A stretch of 64,000 nt of DNA, from assembly GCA_902800345.1 (NCBI GenBank), contig CADCDO010000012.1, forward strand, positions 62,001 through 126,000, written 5' to 3'. This document shows positions 8,506 through 16,710 of the stretch, piece after piece (within the stretch, counting starts at the first letter, position 1; every line of letters starts with the position of its first letter). The notes under the pieces are model-generated. The model saw nothing but the letters and a program-made list of their open reading frames with translations, was not told where the DNA came from and searched no databases. The translations under genes were made by a program, and so were the position numbers. This stretch comes from Fibrobacter succinogenes (GTDB lineage Bacteria; Fibrobacterota; Fibrobacteria; Fibrobacterales; Fibrobacteraceae).

Positions 8506-9119
8506 CGCAAAACCTCCCGGAATTCTGGGACAATCTTTATGCCGAAGGCAAGGACTACTGGAATTTCAAGAAGGCTACCCCCGCCCTGCTTGAGTTTTTC
8601 AAGCACCCCTCCTGCCCCGCCGAGGGCTCCGTACTGATTCCCGGTGCGGGTTTCGGCTATGACGCCGAGGCCTGGGCTTTGCGTGGACACGAAGTTTTGG
8701 CCGTAGATTTCGCCCCGACCGCAGTCGATGAACTCGACCACTTGAGCCGCAAGCACAAGAACCTCCGCTCGCTCGACCTCGACTTGTTTACACTTTCGCC
8801 AAAGGACGCCAAACGCGGTGGCCAATTGTTTGACATCATTTACGACTATGGCACGTTCTCGGCAATCCACCCGGGCCGACGCGACGAATTCTTCGAAGTC
8901 TGCTACAAAATGCTGAAGGATGACGGCGTGTTCATCTGCCTCATGTACCCGCTCATGAACGGAAAAACCATGCAGGGTCCTCCACACTGCATGAGCGAAG
9001 GCGAGCTCATGGCCCGCCTCGGCGGCGTGTTCGACATCGTCGAACGCATCAAGCCCACGAACAGCATTCCGGGCCGCGAAGGCAAGGAAGAGTTCTGGCT
9101 CATGAAGAAGTGCCTGTAA
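8499..9119 (+). CDS. TPMT-family SAM-dependent methyltransferase
   Basis: A 206-residue class I methyltransferase of the thiopurine S-methyltransferase-like family. It shows the N-terminal FWDNLYAEG motif, SAM-binding motif I VLIPGAGFGYDAEAWALRG (about 45-63), the acidic residue AVDFAP after beta-2, and the DYGTFSAI segment. Bacterial members methylate small thiol, selenium or tellurium compounds; the substrate here is unknown. It starts inside the end of rlmN (7-nt overlap), so translation is probably coupled. A hairpin and then an intrinsic terminator follow. Confidence 0.85.
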   Translation: MLTQNLPEFWDNLYAEGKDYWNFKKATPALLEFFKHPSCPAEGSVLIPGAGFGYDAEAWALRGHEVLAVDFAPTAVDELDHLSRKHKNLRSLDLDLFTLSPKDAKRGGQLFDIIYDYGTFSAIHPGRRDEFFEVCYKMLKDDGVFICLMYPLMNGKTMQGPPHCMSEGELMARLGGVFDIVERIKPTNSIPGREGKEEFWLMKKCL

Positions 9120-9160
9120 TTCAGAACAGAGAACGCCCGCTGTAGCGGGCTACAGACTAG

Positions 9161-9190
9161 AGACGAGAGAATAAAGCTCTCGTCTTTTTT
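9161..9190 (+). terminator. Terminator of the rlmN operon, built from the AGACGAGAG repeat
   Basis: Stem AGACGAGAG/CTCTCGTCT with a 7-nt loop and T5-6 tail. The stem arms are the same AGACGAGAG heptamer-type sequence that recurs as an interspersed repeat. A separate hairpin, GCCCGC TGTA GCGGGC, lies just upstream at 9135-9150. Confidence 0.85.
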
Positions 9191-9282
9191 ATTAAGGGAA
9201 CCTCTGTAAAAAAAGCGCGAGGGACTTCACAGGCTTATTAAATTTTTGTATTTTTAGCCCAGTTTTAAATAAGGATTTTACT

Positions 9283-9780
9283 ATGGCTAACGATTTATGC
9301 CCCTGCGGTTCTGGCAAAGCCTACTGCGACTGCTGCGAACCAATTATCAAGAAGATGACTCTCGCACCGACCCCGGAAGCTTTGATGCGTTCCCGCTATA
9401 CGGCATACGCCAAGCACGAAATCGCATGGCTCAAAGATTCCCTCGAAGTCACCCAGCGCGATGACTTTGATGAACCAAGTGTTGAAGCCTGGAGTCGCGA
9501 ATCTGAATGGCTCGGCATCGAAATCAAGCAAACCAAGACCGAAGACGAAAAGAATATCGGCTGGGTCGAATTTGTCGCCCGTTTCAAGCAAGGCAACATT
9601 ACCCGCAACCACCACGAACTTGGCGAATTCCACAAAGTCGGCGGCGCATGGTTCTTCTACGATGGCCGTGCCGTGAAGCAGGAAACCGTCCGTCACGAAG
9701 GTCCGGTTGTCGGACGTAACGACCCGTGCCCGTGCGGTTCCGGCAAGAAGTACAAGAAGTGCTGCGGCGCGAATAAGTAA
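9283..9780 (+). CDS. YchJ-type SEC-C motif protein (UPF0225)
   Basis: A 165-residue protein with a SEC-C zinc-binding motif at each end ([13 protein letters not shown] near the N-terminus and [13 protein letters not shown] at the C-terminus), enclosing the conserved YchJ/NTF2-like domain with [14 protein letters not shown] and HHELGEF. The biochemical role of YchJ proteins is not established; SEC-C motifs bind zinc and often contact ribosomes, SecB or other proteins. It is monocistronic, preceded by a TATTTTTA box and followed by a repeat array. Confidence 0.88.
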   Translation: MANDLCPCGSGKAYCDCCEPIIKKMTLAPTPEALMRSRYTAYAKHEIAWLKDSLEVTQRDDFDEPSVEAWSRESEWLGIEIKQTKTEDEKNIGWVEFVARFKQGNITRNHHELGEFHKVGGAWFFYDGRAVKQETVRHEGPVVGRNDPCPCGSGKKYKKCCGANK

Positions 9781-9784
9781 TAGG

Positions 9785-9935
9785 CATGAGCACGGGGCTT
9801 TCGCCCCTTTGGGGTATGAGCACGGTCGCCAAGGCTCCCTTTGAGCAAAAAAATAATCGCGCCATAGGCGCCAACTCAAAGGCACAAAGTGCCGACCCCA
9901 TACCTCAAAGCACACATCGTGTGCGACCCCAAACC
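9785..9935. repeat. Array of ATGAGCACG hairpin units in both orientations
   Basis: Two forward units, each ATGAGCACG then a hairpin then TTTGGGGT or TTTGAG (9785-9845). Their cores are GGGC TTTC GCCC and GTCGCC AA GGCTCC. Two units follow in inverted orientation (about 9875-9935) with cores GGCAC AAA GTGCC and GCACAC ATC GTGTGC. The arms are conserved while the stems differ but stay self-complementary. The same unit occurs at 23134-23275 and inside the gene at 40314-42044. Confidence 0.7.
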
Positions 9936-9937
9936 TA

Positions 9938-9968
9938 ATCACTAACCACTAACCACCAACCACTAACC
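9938..9968 (+). repeat. CACTAAC / CACCAAC heptamer repeat abutting argC
   Basis: Four tandem CACTAAC-type heptamers end directly before the argC ATG at 9970, so the repeat occupies the ribosome-binding region; no Shine-Dalgarno is visible. Related copies lie at 4441-4470, 31006-31036 and 62882-63010. Confidence 0.7.
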
Positions 9969-9969
9969 A

Positions 9970-10935
9970 ATGTTCAAGATATTCGTTGACGGCGAAGCAG
10001 GAACGACCGGCCTGCAAATTTACGAACGCTTAGCCAAGCGCAACGATCTGGAAATTCTCAAGATCAATCCAGAACTCCGCAAGGACGTAAACGAACGTCA
10101 GAAAATGATCAACGAATCTGACGTGACGTTCCTCTGCCTGCCGGATGCAGCGTCCATGGAAAGCGCCGCCCTCTGCACGAATCCGAACACGCGCATTATC
10201 GACGCCTCCACGGCTCACCGCGTGAACCCGGCTTGGACATACGGTATGCCGGAACTTTCTGCCGCCCAGCGCGAAGCGATTTCCAAGAGCAATCGCATCG
10301 CGAACCCCGGTTGCCACGCCTCTGGATTTATCCTCGGTGTGTATCCGCTCGTCGCAGCAGGCATCCTCCCGAAAAGCGCAAACCTCGCCGCCTACAGCAT
10401 CACCGGTTACTCCGGCGGCGGCAAGAAACTCATTGCCGAATACGAAGCCGAAGAAAACTTGAGCCACAAGGCTGGCGAATCGAAGGCAATCATGGCTCCC
10501 GCCCCGTACGCGCTTGCGCTCGCCCACAAGCACCTCCCCGAAATGAAGAAATACTGCGAACTTGAGAACGTTCCGTTCTTCAATCCGGTGCTTGGACCAT
10601 ACTACAAAGGTATGGCCGTGACGGTCGCCATCTTCCCGAACATGCTCACGAAGAAGGTCGGCCCGCAGGACTTGACCGAAATTCTTGCCAAGCATTACGA
10701 AGGTTCGAAGTTCGTGAAAGTCATGCCGTACGAAGCTGCTCCGGTACTGTTCAACGGCCGCTTGGACCCGACGGTCGAAAACGACACGAACAACGCCCGC
10801 ATCCAGGTTTTCGGCAACGAAAACATCATGCAGGTGACGACGATTATCGACAATCTCGGCAAGGGCGCCAGCGGCGCCGCCATCCAGAACATGAACATCG
10901 CCCTCGGATTGGACGAAACGCTCGGTTTGGTTTAA
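9970..10935 (+). CDS. argC: N-acetyl-gamma-glutamyl-phosphate reductase (short type)
   Basis: A 321-residue ArgC of the short (type 2, about 310 residue) class. It reduces N-acetyl-glutamyl-5-phosphate to the semialdehyde with NADPH in arginine biosynthesis. It starts MFKIFVDGEAGTTG, an NADP-binding motif, and has the catalytic cysteine in NPGCHASG (Cys115). The segment ITGYSGGGK is also typical. No other arg gene is adjacent, so it appears unlinked from the rest of the pathway. The region before the ATG is a repeat rather than a normal leader. A strong terminator follows. Confidence 0.94.
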   Translation: MFKIFVDGEAGTTGLQIYERLAKRNDLEILKINPELRKDVNERQKMINESDVTFLCLPDAASMESAALCTNPNTRIIDASTAHRVNPAWTYGMPELSAAQREAISKSNRIANPGCHASGFILGVYPLVAAGILPKSANLAAYSITGYSGGGKKLIAEYEAEENLSHKAGESKAIMAPAPYALALAHKHLPEMKKYCELENVPFFNPVLGPYYKGMAVTVAIFPNMLTKKVGPQDLTEILAKHYEGSKFVKVMPYEAAPVLFNGRLDPTVENDTNNARIQVFGNENIMQVTTIIDNLGKGASGAAIQNMNIALGLDETLGLV

Positions 10936-10967
10936 ATTCGCGAACCGTCACCAGTTAAATTTCAACG

Positions 10968-11003
10968 AAAACGCCAAAGCTCCGTGAGTTTTGGCGTTTT
11001 TTT
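10968..11003 (+). terminator. Intrinsic terminator of argC
   Basis: Stem AAAACGCCAAA/TTTGGCGTTTT with an 11-nt loop, followed by more T. The symmetry makes it usable in both directions, so it could also stop the converging GNAT transcript. Confidence 0.85.
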
Positions 11004-11025
11004 CGTTTATAGAGAGTGAAAAAAC

Positions 11026-11583
11026 TCAAGCGACCAAATCCATAAGGTCAAAATACATCAACCTTGTATGCGGATCGTCATCTTCGGCATTCATAAACCG
11101 AAAGCCGTTCTTTTCATAGAAAGGAACTGCATTTAAATACGCATCAACCGTCAAAAACCTACACCCGGTCTTATTGTCAATCACAAACATAGACTTGATG
11201 TAATTGAGGATTGTCGTCCCAATTCGTTATTTTTTAGCCGAGATATCGACACCCAAGCGACAAAGCTTGACAGCAGGATAACTTTTTAAGCGTTTGTCGT
11301 TCGGGAACCCGCTCTTTTTGCGGAATCGATTGAATTCCGTTTTATCCTTGAAATTGTCCAACGCCACCCTGTCATTCGCTAGGCTGCAATAGGCAAGTAT
11401 TTTGCCTGTACCGGAATCAGTACAAGCATAACTCACAGCAAGCAAATGCTTTTGAAATGCAGATGCGCGATTCAGAATGAAATCATCTAAATCACGATCA
11501 CCGCAATTAAAATTTTTGACGGAATAAGACGGTCGTATCCGAATGAAACTTAATTTTTCTGTATTTACACCTTCTTGAACCAC
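11026..11583 (-). pseudogene. TacT-like GNAT acetyltransferase interrupted by an in-frame stop
   Basis: The N-terminal 118 codons contain the F-CGDRDLDDFI motif typical of GNAT toxins and GNAT-fold beta strands up to KLCRLGVDISAKK. A TAA (11229-11227) then interrupts the acetyl-CoA-binding loop. The same frame continues without another stop for 66 codons (RIGTTILNYIK, later AYLNAVPFYEKNGF and a normal GNAT end) to a TGA at 11026. The lesion is therefore a single nonsense codon, not a frameshift. The gene overlaps the upstream 72-codon ORF by 19 nt. Truncation removes the cofactor-binding P-loop, so the short product should be inactive unless the stop is read through or is a sequence error. 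Confidence 0.75.
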
Positions 11584-11783
11584 GGATCTGTACCTCCATT
11601 GGCATCTTCTCGGGCACGCTGCTCAGCCATACCACGTTCGTAAGCCTTTTTCATAAACTCGTAATCGCGCAAGCGCTGGGCACGAGCTTCAGGAGTTTCC
11701 GGTCGGCGTATCTTCATGTTTTCAAGAAAACGACGAGCATCCTCGCCATAGAGAATCGGAGTTTCACGAATGGGTCTAGCCAT
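11565..11783 (-). CDS. Small MARPI-type protein, putative antitoxin partner of the GNAT
   Basis: A 72-residue charged protein opening MARPIRETPILYGEDARRF and rich in Arg and Glu. Similar small proteins with a MARPIxETP start occur in Bacteroidetes-group genomes next to GNAT or other toxin-like genes (recollection of the family, not a search). No ribbon-helix-helix is obvious. Its 3' end overlaps the GNAT start by 19 nt, the usual arrangement of an antitoxin-toxin operon. The antitoxin role is inference from context. Confidence 0.6.
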   Translation of the reverse strand: MARPIRETPILYGEDARRFLENMKIRRPETPEARAQRLRDYEFMKKAYERGMAEQRAREDANGGTDPWFKKV

Positions 11784-12069
11784 AGCCTTGTCCTTTGTTA
11801 TTTCATAATAAGTAATGGATATACTAACTCTGGAGCATCACTAGACAGGTGAGACCCGGCAACACACTACTAAGGTGGTGCCTATAATATAAAATGTTCC
11901 TTTTTCAAAAACAAGGGAGCGAACCGCAGTGCATTTATTTTGTCAACAACCGTTTGCAAGAAACAAAAAAAATTACAAAAAGGCCTCTGCCAAAGGAGAT
12001 TCCCCATCAAGCGGGGAATGACAAGTACACCTATCTTCCCTAAATCGCAAAAATTTCTACATTTGGCGC
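11784..12069. other. Divergent spacer upstream of obgE
   Basis: About 290 bp without a gene. It contains GATTCCCC ATCAAG CGGGGAATGACAAG (11999-12024), a hairpin-core repeat of the GGATTCC..GGAATGAC type also seen at about 15140-15175. A TACATTTG box before obgE lies at its right end. Confidence 0.5.
12058..12065 (+). promoter_or_regulatory. -7-like box TACATTTG upstream of obgE
   Basis: AAATTTC-TACATTTG ends 4 nt before the obgE ATG and matches TAnnTTTG. Initiation about 7 nt downstream would give a leaderless mRNA. Confidence 0.5.
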
Positions 12070-13043
12070 ATGTTCTTAGACGAAAAAAATATTGAAGTTC
12101 GCTCCGGCAGAGGCGGTGACGGCATCTGCAGTTTCCATCGTGAAAAGTTTGTCCCCCTCGGCGGTCCCGATGGCGGTGATGGCGGTCGTGGCGGTCACGT
12201 GATTTTGCAGGTGAACGAGCAGTACACCACGCTCCTCGACATGGGCAACACGCACATTTACAAGGCAAAGAGCGGGGCGCATCGGCAGACGACCTGATCA
12301 TCAGCGTTCCGCGTGGCACGATCGTCAAGGACGAACAGGGCCACATCCTCACGGACTTGACGGAACCGGGCCAGAAGTGGATTGCGGCTCGCGGCGGCAA
12401 GGGCGGCATGGGCAACCAGCATTTCGCAACGCCGAAGGTGCAGGCACCACGCAAGTGCACACCGGGCGAAAAGGGCGAAGTCCGTGAGCTATTCCTCGAA
12501 CTCAAGCTCATGGCAGACGTGGGCCTCGTCGGCTTCCCGAACGCGGGCAAGTCGAGCCTCGTGAACAAGATTTCAAGTGGCCGTCCGAAAGTCGGCGACT
12601 ATCCGTTTACGACGCTTGAACCGGTGCTCGGTATCGTGCAGGTGAACGGTCACAGTTTCGTGGTCGCCGATATTCCGGGACTTTTGGAAGGCGCGAGCGA
12701 AGGCAAGGGCCTCGGTCACCAGTTCCTCAAGCACATCGAACGTACGCACACGTTGCTCTTTGTGATTGACGGCTTTGCCGAAAACGCCTACGAACAATTC
12801 AAGGTGCTGAAGGACGAACTCAAGGCGTTCCATCCGAAGCTTGCCGAAAAAAACTTCGTCGTGGCACTCAACAAGAGCGACCTCGGCATCGGAAACGCCA
12901 TCAAGGAATTCAAGAAACACCGCCAAAAAGTGGTCATCACATCGGCCATCACAGGCGAAGGATGCTCCGAATTGCAGCAGGCGCTCGACGCTGCCGTACC
13001 CCATATTCATAAAAAAAGTATCGGATGGAGTAAAAAAGGCTAA
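12070..13043 (+). pseudogene. obgE: GTPase ObgE/CgtA with internal deletion and frameshift
   Basis: The Obg domain starts normally ([18 protein letters not shown], then [14 protein letters not shown]) but the frame ends at 12297 after KAKSGAH. The rest of the protein continues in another frame from about 12275 ([13 protein letters not shown]) to 13043. It includes P-loop GFPNAGKSS, switch II DIPGLLEGASEG, NKSD and the SAIT motif. Compared with the family, about ten residues of the glycine loop after KAKSG are missing, so this is a deletion with frame change rather than one missing base. Obg is a ribosome-associated essential GTPase, so an assembly or consensus error is at least as likely as a real pseudogene. 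Confidence 0.85.
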
Positions 13044-13075
13044 CTGTTGCCAAAAAATATTATAAATTCATTACT

Positions 13076-13429
13076 ATGAAGGCGACTCAGTCCAACATAA
13101 CTAAGAAGGAACTCGTTGATGAAATCGCTTCCCAGACCGGATTTACGCAAGTAAAGACGAAAGTCATCGTGGAAGAACTCATCGATGCTATTTCCAATTC
13201 TGTTATAGAAGGCAACAACATCGAATTGCGTGGATTCGGTCGTTTCAAGAACAAACAGCGCAAGGAACGCCGCACCCGGATACCCAAGACAGGCGAACTC
13301 GTAAATATTCCCGCCAAGACGCGTCCGGTTTTTGAACCTAGCAAGGAATTAATAGAAAAAATCAACAACGTTCCTTTCGACTTTGAAAAAGAGGCTATTG
13401 TCCCTAAAGATGACCAAAAAAGAATCTAG
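13076..13429 (+). CDS. HU family DNA-binding protein
   Basis: A 117-residue histone-like protein. It has the HU/IHF fold with TKKELVDEIA at the start, GFGRFKNKQRKERRTRIPKTG (GFGxF plus the DNA-binding beta-arm, with RIPKTG in place of the common RNPKTG), and a C-terminal extension of about 25 residues beyond the usual 90. It bends or compacts DNA as a dimer. It lies 32 nt after obgE, and its end overlaps the smpB start by 20 nt, so it is part of an obgE-hup-smpB-amidase cluster. Confidence 0.92.
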   Translation: MKATQSNITKKELVDEIASQTGFTQVKTKVIVEELIDAISNSVIEGNNIELRGFGRFKNKQRKERRTRIPKTGELVNIPAKTRPVFEPSKELIEKINNVPFDFEKEAIVPKDDQKRI

Positions 13430-13880
13430 TACGCCCGTTATCCAGAACCGCAAGGCGAGCCATCTCTATTTTGTAGATGAAACCTTCGAAGTGGGTATCA
13501 TGCTCATCGGGTCCGAAGTCAAGTCCATACGTAACGGCAAATGCACTCTGGGCGAAGCGTGGATCGACATCGACGAGAAAAAGGACGAACTCTGGCTTGT
13601 CGGCGCCCATATCGACGAATACCTTTTCGCAAACCGTTTCAATCACTTTCCCGCCCGCAGGCGGAAACTCCTCGCCCACACGCACGAAATCCAGAAAATG
13701 CGCAAGGCGAAGGAACTGAAGGGATGTACCATCATCCCGCTAAAAATGTACTTTAAAAACCGTATTGCAAAACTCGAAGTAGGAATATGCCGAGGCAAGG
13801 ATCAACACGACAAGCGACAGGACATCTTAGTCCGCGACGCCAAGATGGAAATGGCTCGCGCCGCCAAGGCCCATCGCTGA
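13410..13880 (+). CDS. smpB: SsrA-binding protein SmpB
   Basis: A 156-residue SmpB, the tmRNA partner needed for trans-translation. It shows NRKASHLYFVDETFEVGIML, GSEVKSIRNGKCTLGEAW, the KLLAH and KGCTIIPLKMYF segments, and a basic C-terminal tail. The ATG at 13410 (MTKKESSTPV) is preferred over an upstream in-frame Met at 13383, although it still overlaps the HU gene by 20 nt. The 3' end overlaps the apparent start of the amidase gene by 94 nt. No ssrA gene is seen in the window. Confidence 0.93.
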   Translation: MTKKESSTPVIQNRKASHLYFVDETFEVGIMLIGSEVKSIRNGKCTLGEAWIDIDEKKDELWLVGAHIDEYLFANRFNHFPARRRKLLAHTHEIQKMRKAKELKGCTIIPLKMYFKNRIAKLEVGICRGKDQHDKRQDILVRDAKMEMARAAKAHR

Positions 13881-15031
13881 TTTTAGCGTTTCTGCTAGCC
13901 GCATGTAGCTTTACCCTCGCCGCATCGGCAAGGGTCGATGTGGAGTCGATTGCCCGTGAAGTCAAGGGTTCGTTCCACTGGTATCCGGTACAAAAAACTT
14001 TTTCAATTGTTTCAGCCAGGGATACGCTCAAGTTTGCCGTAGGCATTCCGTACATGGCCCGCAACGGTCGCACATCGCAACTGACGCAAGCTCCGCAGCT
14101 CCATAGCGGTCATATTTGGATTGCAGAAGATGACGCAAAGAAGATTACGACAAAGCCTGTAGCATCTGAACCGGTCCCTGTAAAAACAGCAGAACCGACA
14201 AAGCCAGCGGCTCCAATTGCAGCAAAAGTTGACCCCAAAGCCGATACTAAACCGGCAACGCCAGTCATCGTGAAGCCCAAACCGCCCAAGGCTGAGATCG
14301 CCGGTTCGCGCGAAGTACGCACCATCGTCATCGACCCCGGCCATGGAGGCAAGGACCCGGGAGCATCAGGCAAGCGAGCCCAAGAAAAAGACATCGTCCT
14401 CGCAGTTGCAAAACTATTGCGCAAGAACCTTGCGGACGAAGGTTTCAACGTGAAGCTCACCCGCAGCAAGGACGTTTTCATTGAACTTGGACAACGAGCC
14501 AACCTAGCAAACCAGTGGGATGGAGACCTGTTCATCAGCTTGCACTGCAACGCCATCGATGCAACCGAAGAACGCAAAAGAATCATCCAGGGTTACCAGT
14601 TCTACGTGCTGCGAGCCCCGGAAAGCGAAGAAGACAAGGCGATAGCCCGTCGCGAAAACGCGGTCGCCACACTCTACGGAGAAAAGAACGCGAAAGACGA
14701 ACTTTCACCGCTGGAATGGTTCAAACTCGAAGCACGCCTCGAACAGTACAAACAAACTAGCTACCTGTTTACAGAAAAATTGCTCGACAGCTTTGAAGGC
14801 GGAAAGATCAAGAAAATGAACACGGGCGTCGGTGGTGCAGGATTCATGGTCCTCGTAGGCGCCATGATGCCAGCCGTGCTCATTGAACTTGGCTTTATCA
14901 GCAACGAAGAAGACGAAGCCTACATGATGAGCAAGGTCGGTCAACAAGATTTAGCCGACCGAATCGCAGAAGCTGTGAGCAAGTACAAGGACGCAGTGCA
15001 CAGCTATAGGGAAACACTGGGAAGAGATTAG
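13787..15031 (+). CDS. N-acetylmuramoyl-L-alanine amidase (AmiC type)
   Basis: A periplasmic amidase of up to 414 residues. It has an exported N-terminus (LILAFLLAACSFTLAASA), a short AMIN-like region, a Pro/Ala/Lys-rich linker (about 115-165), and an Amidase_3 domain with TIVIDPGHGGKDPGASG (zinc His), the zinc Glu, SLHCNA, and ELGFISNEED carrying the catalytic Glu. It cleaves peptidoglycan stem peptides during cell separation. The first ATG (13787) lies 94 nt inside smpB and gives an Arg-rich n-region; no later ATG, GTG or TTG precedes the hydrophobic core, so the start is uncertain. LLAAC could be a lipobox. The TAG stop is the first codon of a TAGACGAGAG repeat. Confidence 0.88.
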   Translation: MPRQGSTRQATGHLSPRRQDGNGSRRQGPSLILAFLLAACSFTLAASARVDVESIAREVKGSFHWYPVQKTFSIVSARDTLKFAVGIPYMARNGRTSQLTQAPQLHSGHIWIAEDDAKKITTKPVASEPVPVKTAEPTKPAAPIAAKVDPKADTKPATPVIVKPKPPKAEIAGSREVRTIVIDPGHGGKDPGASGKRAQEKDIVLAVAKLLRKNLADEGFNVKLTRSKDVFIELGQRANLANQWDGDLFISLHCNAIDATEERKRIIQGYQFYVLRAPESEEDKAIARRENAVATLYGEKNAKDELSPLEWFKLEARLEQYKQTSYLFTEKLLDSFEGGKIKKMNTGVGGAGFMVLVGAMMPAVLIELGFISNEEDEAYMMSKVGQQDLADRIAEAVSKYKDAVHSYRETLGRD

Positions 15032-15078
15032 ACGAGAGTGGTTCGGCTGGCTCACCAACCTGGACGAGAGACAAGAGG
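15029..15078 (+). repeat. TAGACGAGAG element with 21-bp palindromic core
   Basis: TAGACGAGAG, then the core GGTTCG...GCTCACCAACC (15040-15060), then GGACGAGAGACAAGAG. The TAG is the amidase stop codon. The core is the same 21-bp unit found at 17534-17554, in gyrA (28901-28921) and in the RlmL-like gene (40841-40861). Confidence 0.7.
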
Positions 15079-15225
15079 GGTGGCAACGCCGCCGAAGCCG
15101 ATAGTATCCAGTAAAGTCTTGAATAGCAAAAAAAGTAACTGGATTCCTCGTTACACTCGGAATGACGAGATGTTTGCAGAATGACGTGAAACTTTTAGAA
15201 TGACGAAAGGCTTTCGACAGACAAA

Positions 15226-16335
15226 CTATTCAGCAGGCTTTAAATTTGCCTCGATAATTTCAAGGCATTCCGCAAGAATCGCATCGTATTTTTCTTTGTA
15301 GCGTTCCGTGATTACAGGCGTGCCGTCTTCGCAGGTTTTGGTCTTTGCAATATAACCATTGAACCAAAGTTTCGTTTTGCGTTTCATTTCCCAGCCATAA
15401 CCATCGTAGTCATAATAATCATTCCATAAATAAGGAGCAAGGGAATCCTTGAAAGCTTTCTTTCCATGGTCCAAAAGTCCTTCCAAATATTTCTTGCCAT
15501 TTTCAGTCAAAGAAGAATCTTCTTCGAGTTGCTTGGAAAATTTTTCATACAAAGTTGTCTGCACATCAGCAAGAATATCGACAAACAAAGCAAATTCACC
15601 CTGTGCGCAAGATTTCACCAAATTTTCTGCAGAGCTGGAACTTTTTGGAGCAGAGCTAGAGCTTATTCCATGCGCCTCGTTATACTCTTGGCGATTTGTA
15701 TAAATTAGATTATCATCCAACCAACAATTATTATAACTATAAGTACTGTCATTTGAACACTTGTAATAGACTACAGGATAAAAAGGCATACAAGTTATAC
15801 TGGGCTCAATTCCATAAAGCAACGGAGACATTTCAGGGATGGCTTCACAAGATTCGAGTTTTTCTTCCCATATAGTCAAAATCTGTTCGGAAATGGTTGT
15901 GTCCGAACCCAAATATTTTTTATAGCCATCACAATCACGATCTGAACTCTGGCAATTTGGATTAGAAACCATTGTATGCACAGTATCGCAAGTCACAGAA
16001 GGATCCCTAGCCAAAGCATAAATTTTTGCACTAGACGAACTCGAATGACTCGAAGAGGAGCCTTCGCTAGACGAGCTTTCGGCAGTCGCCGAGTTTGTCA
16101 CAGGAATTTCAGAAGAAGAGCTTTGTAGCGGCGCAATTTCGGATGAACTTGATTCAGGCGTGATAGCAGAACTCGAAGAAGCATCGCTGAGACCTCCCCC
16201 ATTAGCATCGGCAGAAGAATTTGGACTCGCCAAAGACTGCGCCGGAAATTGCGGATTGGAATCCGTACCGCAGCTAGCCCAAAAAAGCGATGCGACAGAC
16301 AAGCAACTCAAACGCCAAAATTTCCGAATATTCAT
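15226..16335 (-). CDS. Fibrobacter-type lipoprotein with poly-Ser linker
   Basis: A 369-residue protein starting MNIRKFWRLSCLSVASLFWASC with a lipobox WASC|G, so it is probably an outer-membrane lipoprotein. An extended Ser-rich linker (repeated ESSSSE and SSSSS blocks, residues about 50-130) precedes a Cys-containing globular region; a second short Ser block (SSSSAPKSSSSAE) separates a C-terminal helical region. No enzymatic motif is recognised. The ATG at 16335 has AAGGAG upstream, which rules out the 42-codon longer frame. Poly-Ser linkers are characteristic of Fibrobacter surface proteins. Confidence 0.82.
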   Translation of the reverse strand: MNIRKFWRLSCLSVASLFWASCGTDSNPQFPAQSLASPNSSADANGGGLSDASSSSAITPESSSSEIAPLQSSSSEIPVTNSATAESSSSEGSSSSHSSSSSAKIYALARDPSVTCDTVHTMVSNPNCQSSDRDCDGYKKYLGSDTTISEQILTIWEEKLESCEAIPEMSPLLYGIEPSITCMPFYPVVYYKCSNDSTYSYNNCWLDDNLIYTNRQEYNEAHGISSSSAPKSSSSAENLVKSCAQGEFALFVDILADVQTTLYEKFSKQLEEDSSLTENGKKYLEGLLDHGKKAFKDSLAPYLWNDYYDYDGYGWEMKRKTKLWFNGYIAKTKTCEDGTPVITERYKEKYDAILAECLEIIEANLKPAE

Positions 16336-16461
16336 AAAAATTTCTCCTTCTTTCAATATACACAAAATGCCCTGTACAAAGTCAAATTTGTGGACTCTTT
16401 TTTTGAAATCGTTGACAAAAAGTAAACGATAAAAGCAAGACAGCGGCGCAATTTTATCCAA

Positions 16462-16500
16462 ACAAAAACCGACTGCTTTTTAGGCAATCGGCTTTTTATA
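16462..16500 (-). terminator. Probable terminator of yebC
   Basis: Stem CCGACTGC/GCAATCGG (one mismatch) with a 7-nt loop and T tracts on both sides. It lies far (about 210 bp) from the yebC stop, so the assignment is tentative. Confidence 0.4.
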
Positions 16501-16668
16501 GGAGATTCCTACCTTCTCCACAAAGTGGATAACAGCGACTAGGCAACAAGTTGCCAAGTTTTGTATAGCGGGAATGACAAATTCACATCTCTCGTCTTTG
16601 GACAAGTCCCAAATGCTAGGCTCAATCATGCCCAAGCAAGCTTGGTCGCGATATTCGCCGGACGCATT

Positions 16669-16708
16669 TGTCGTCTATAGCGAGCAACGCGAGCGTTCTT
16701 TCGTCTAA
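16669..16708 (-). repeat. TCGTCTATAG..GTTCTTTCGTCTA element downstream of yebC
   Basis: Conserved arms around a variable core GCGAG CAAC GCGAG, 2 nt from the yebC stop codon. Here the core is a direct repeat rather than a palindrome. Same element family as at 103-132, 59743-59784 and 61040-61081. Confidence 0.65.
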
Positions 16709-16710
16709 TT

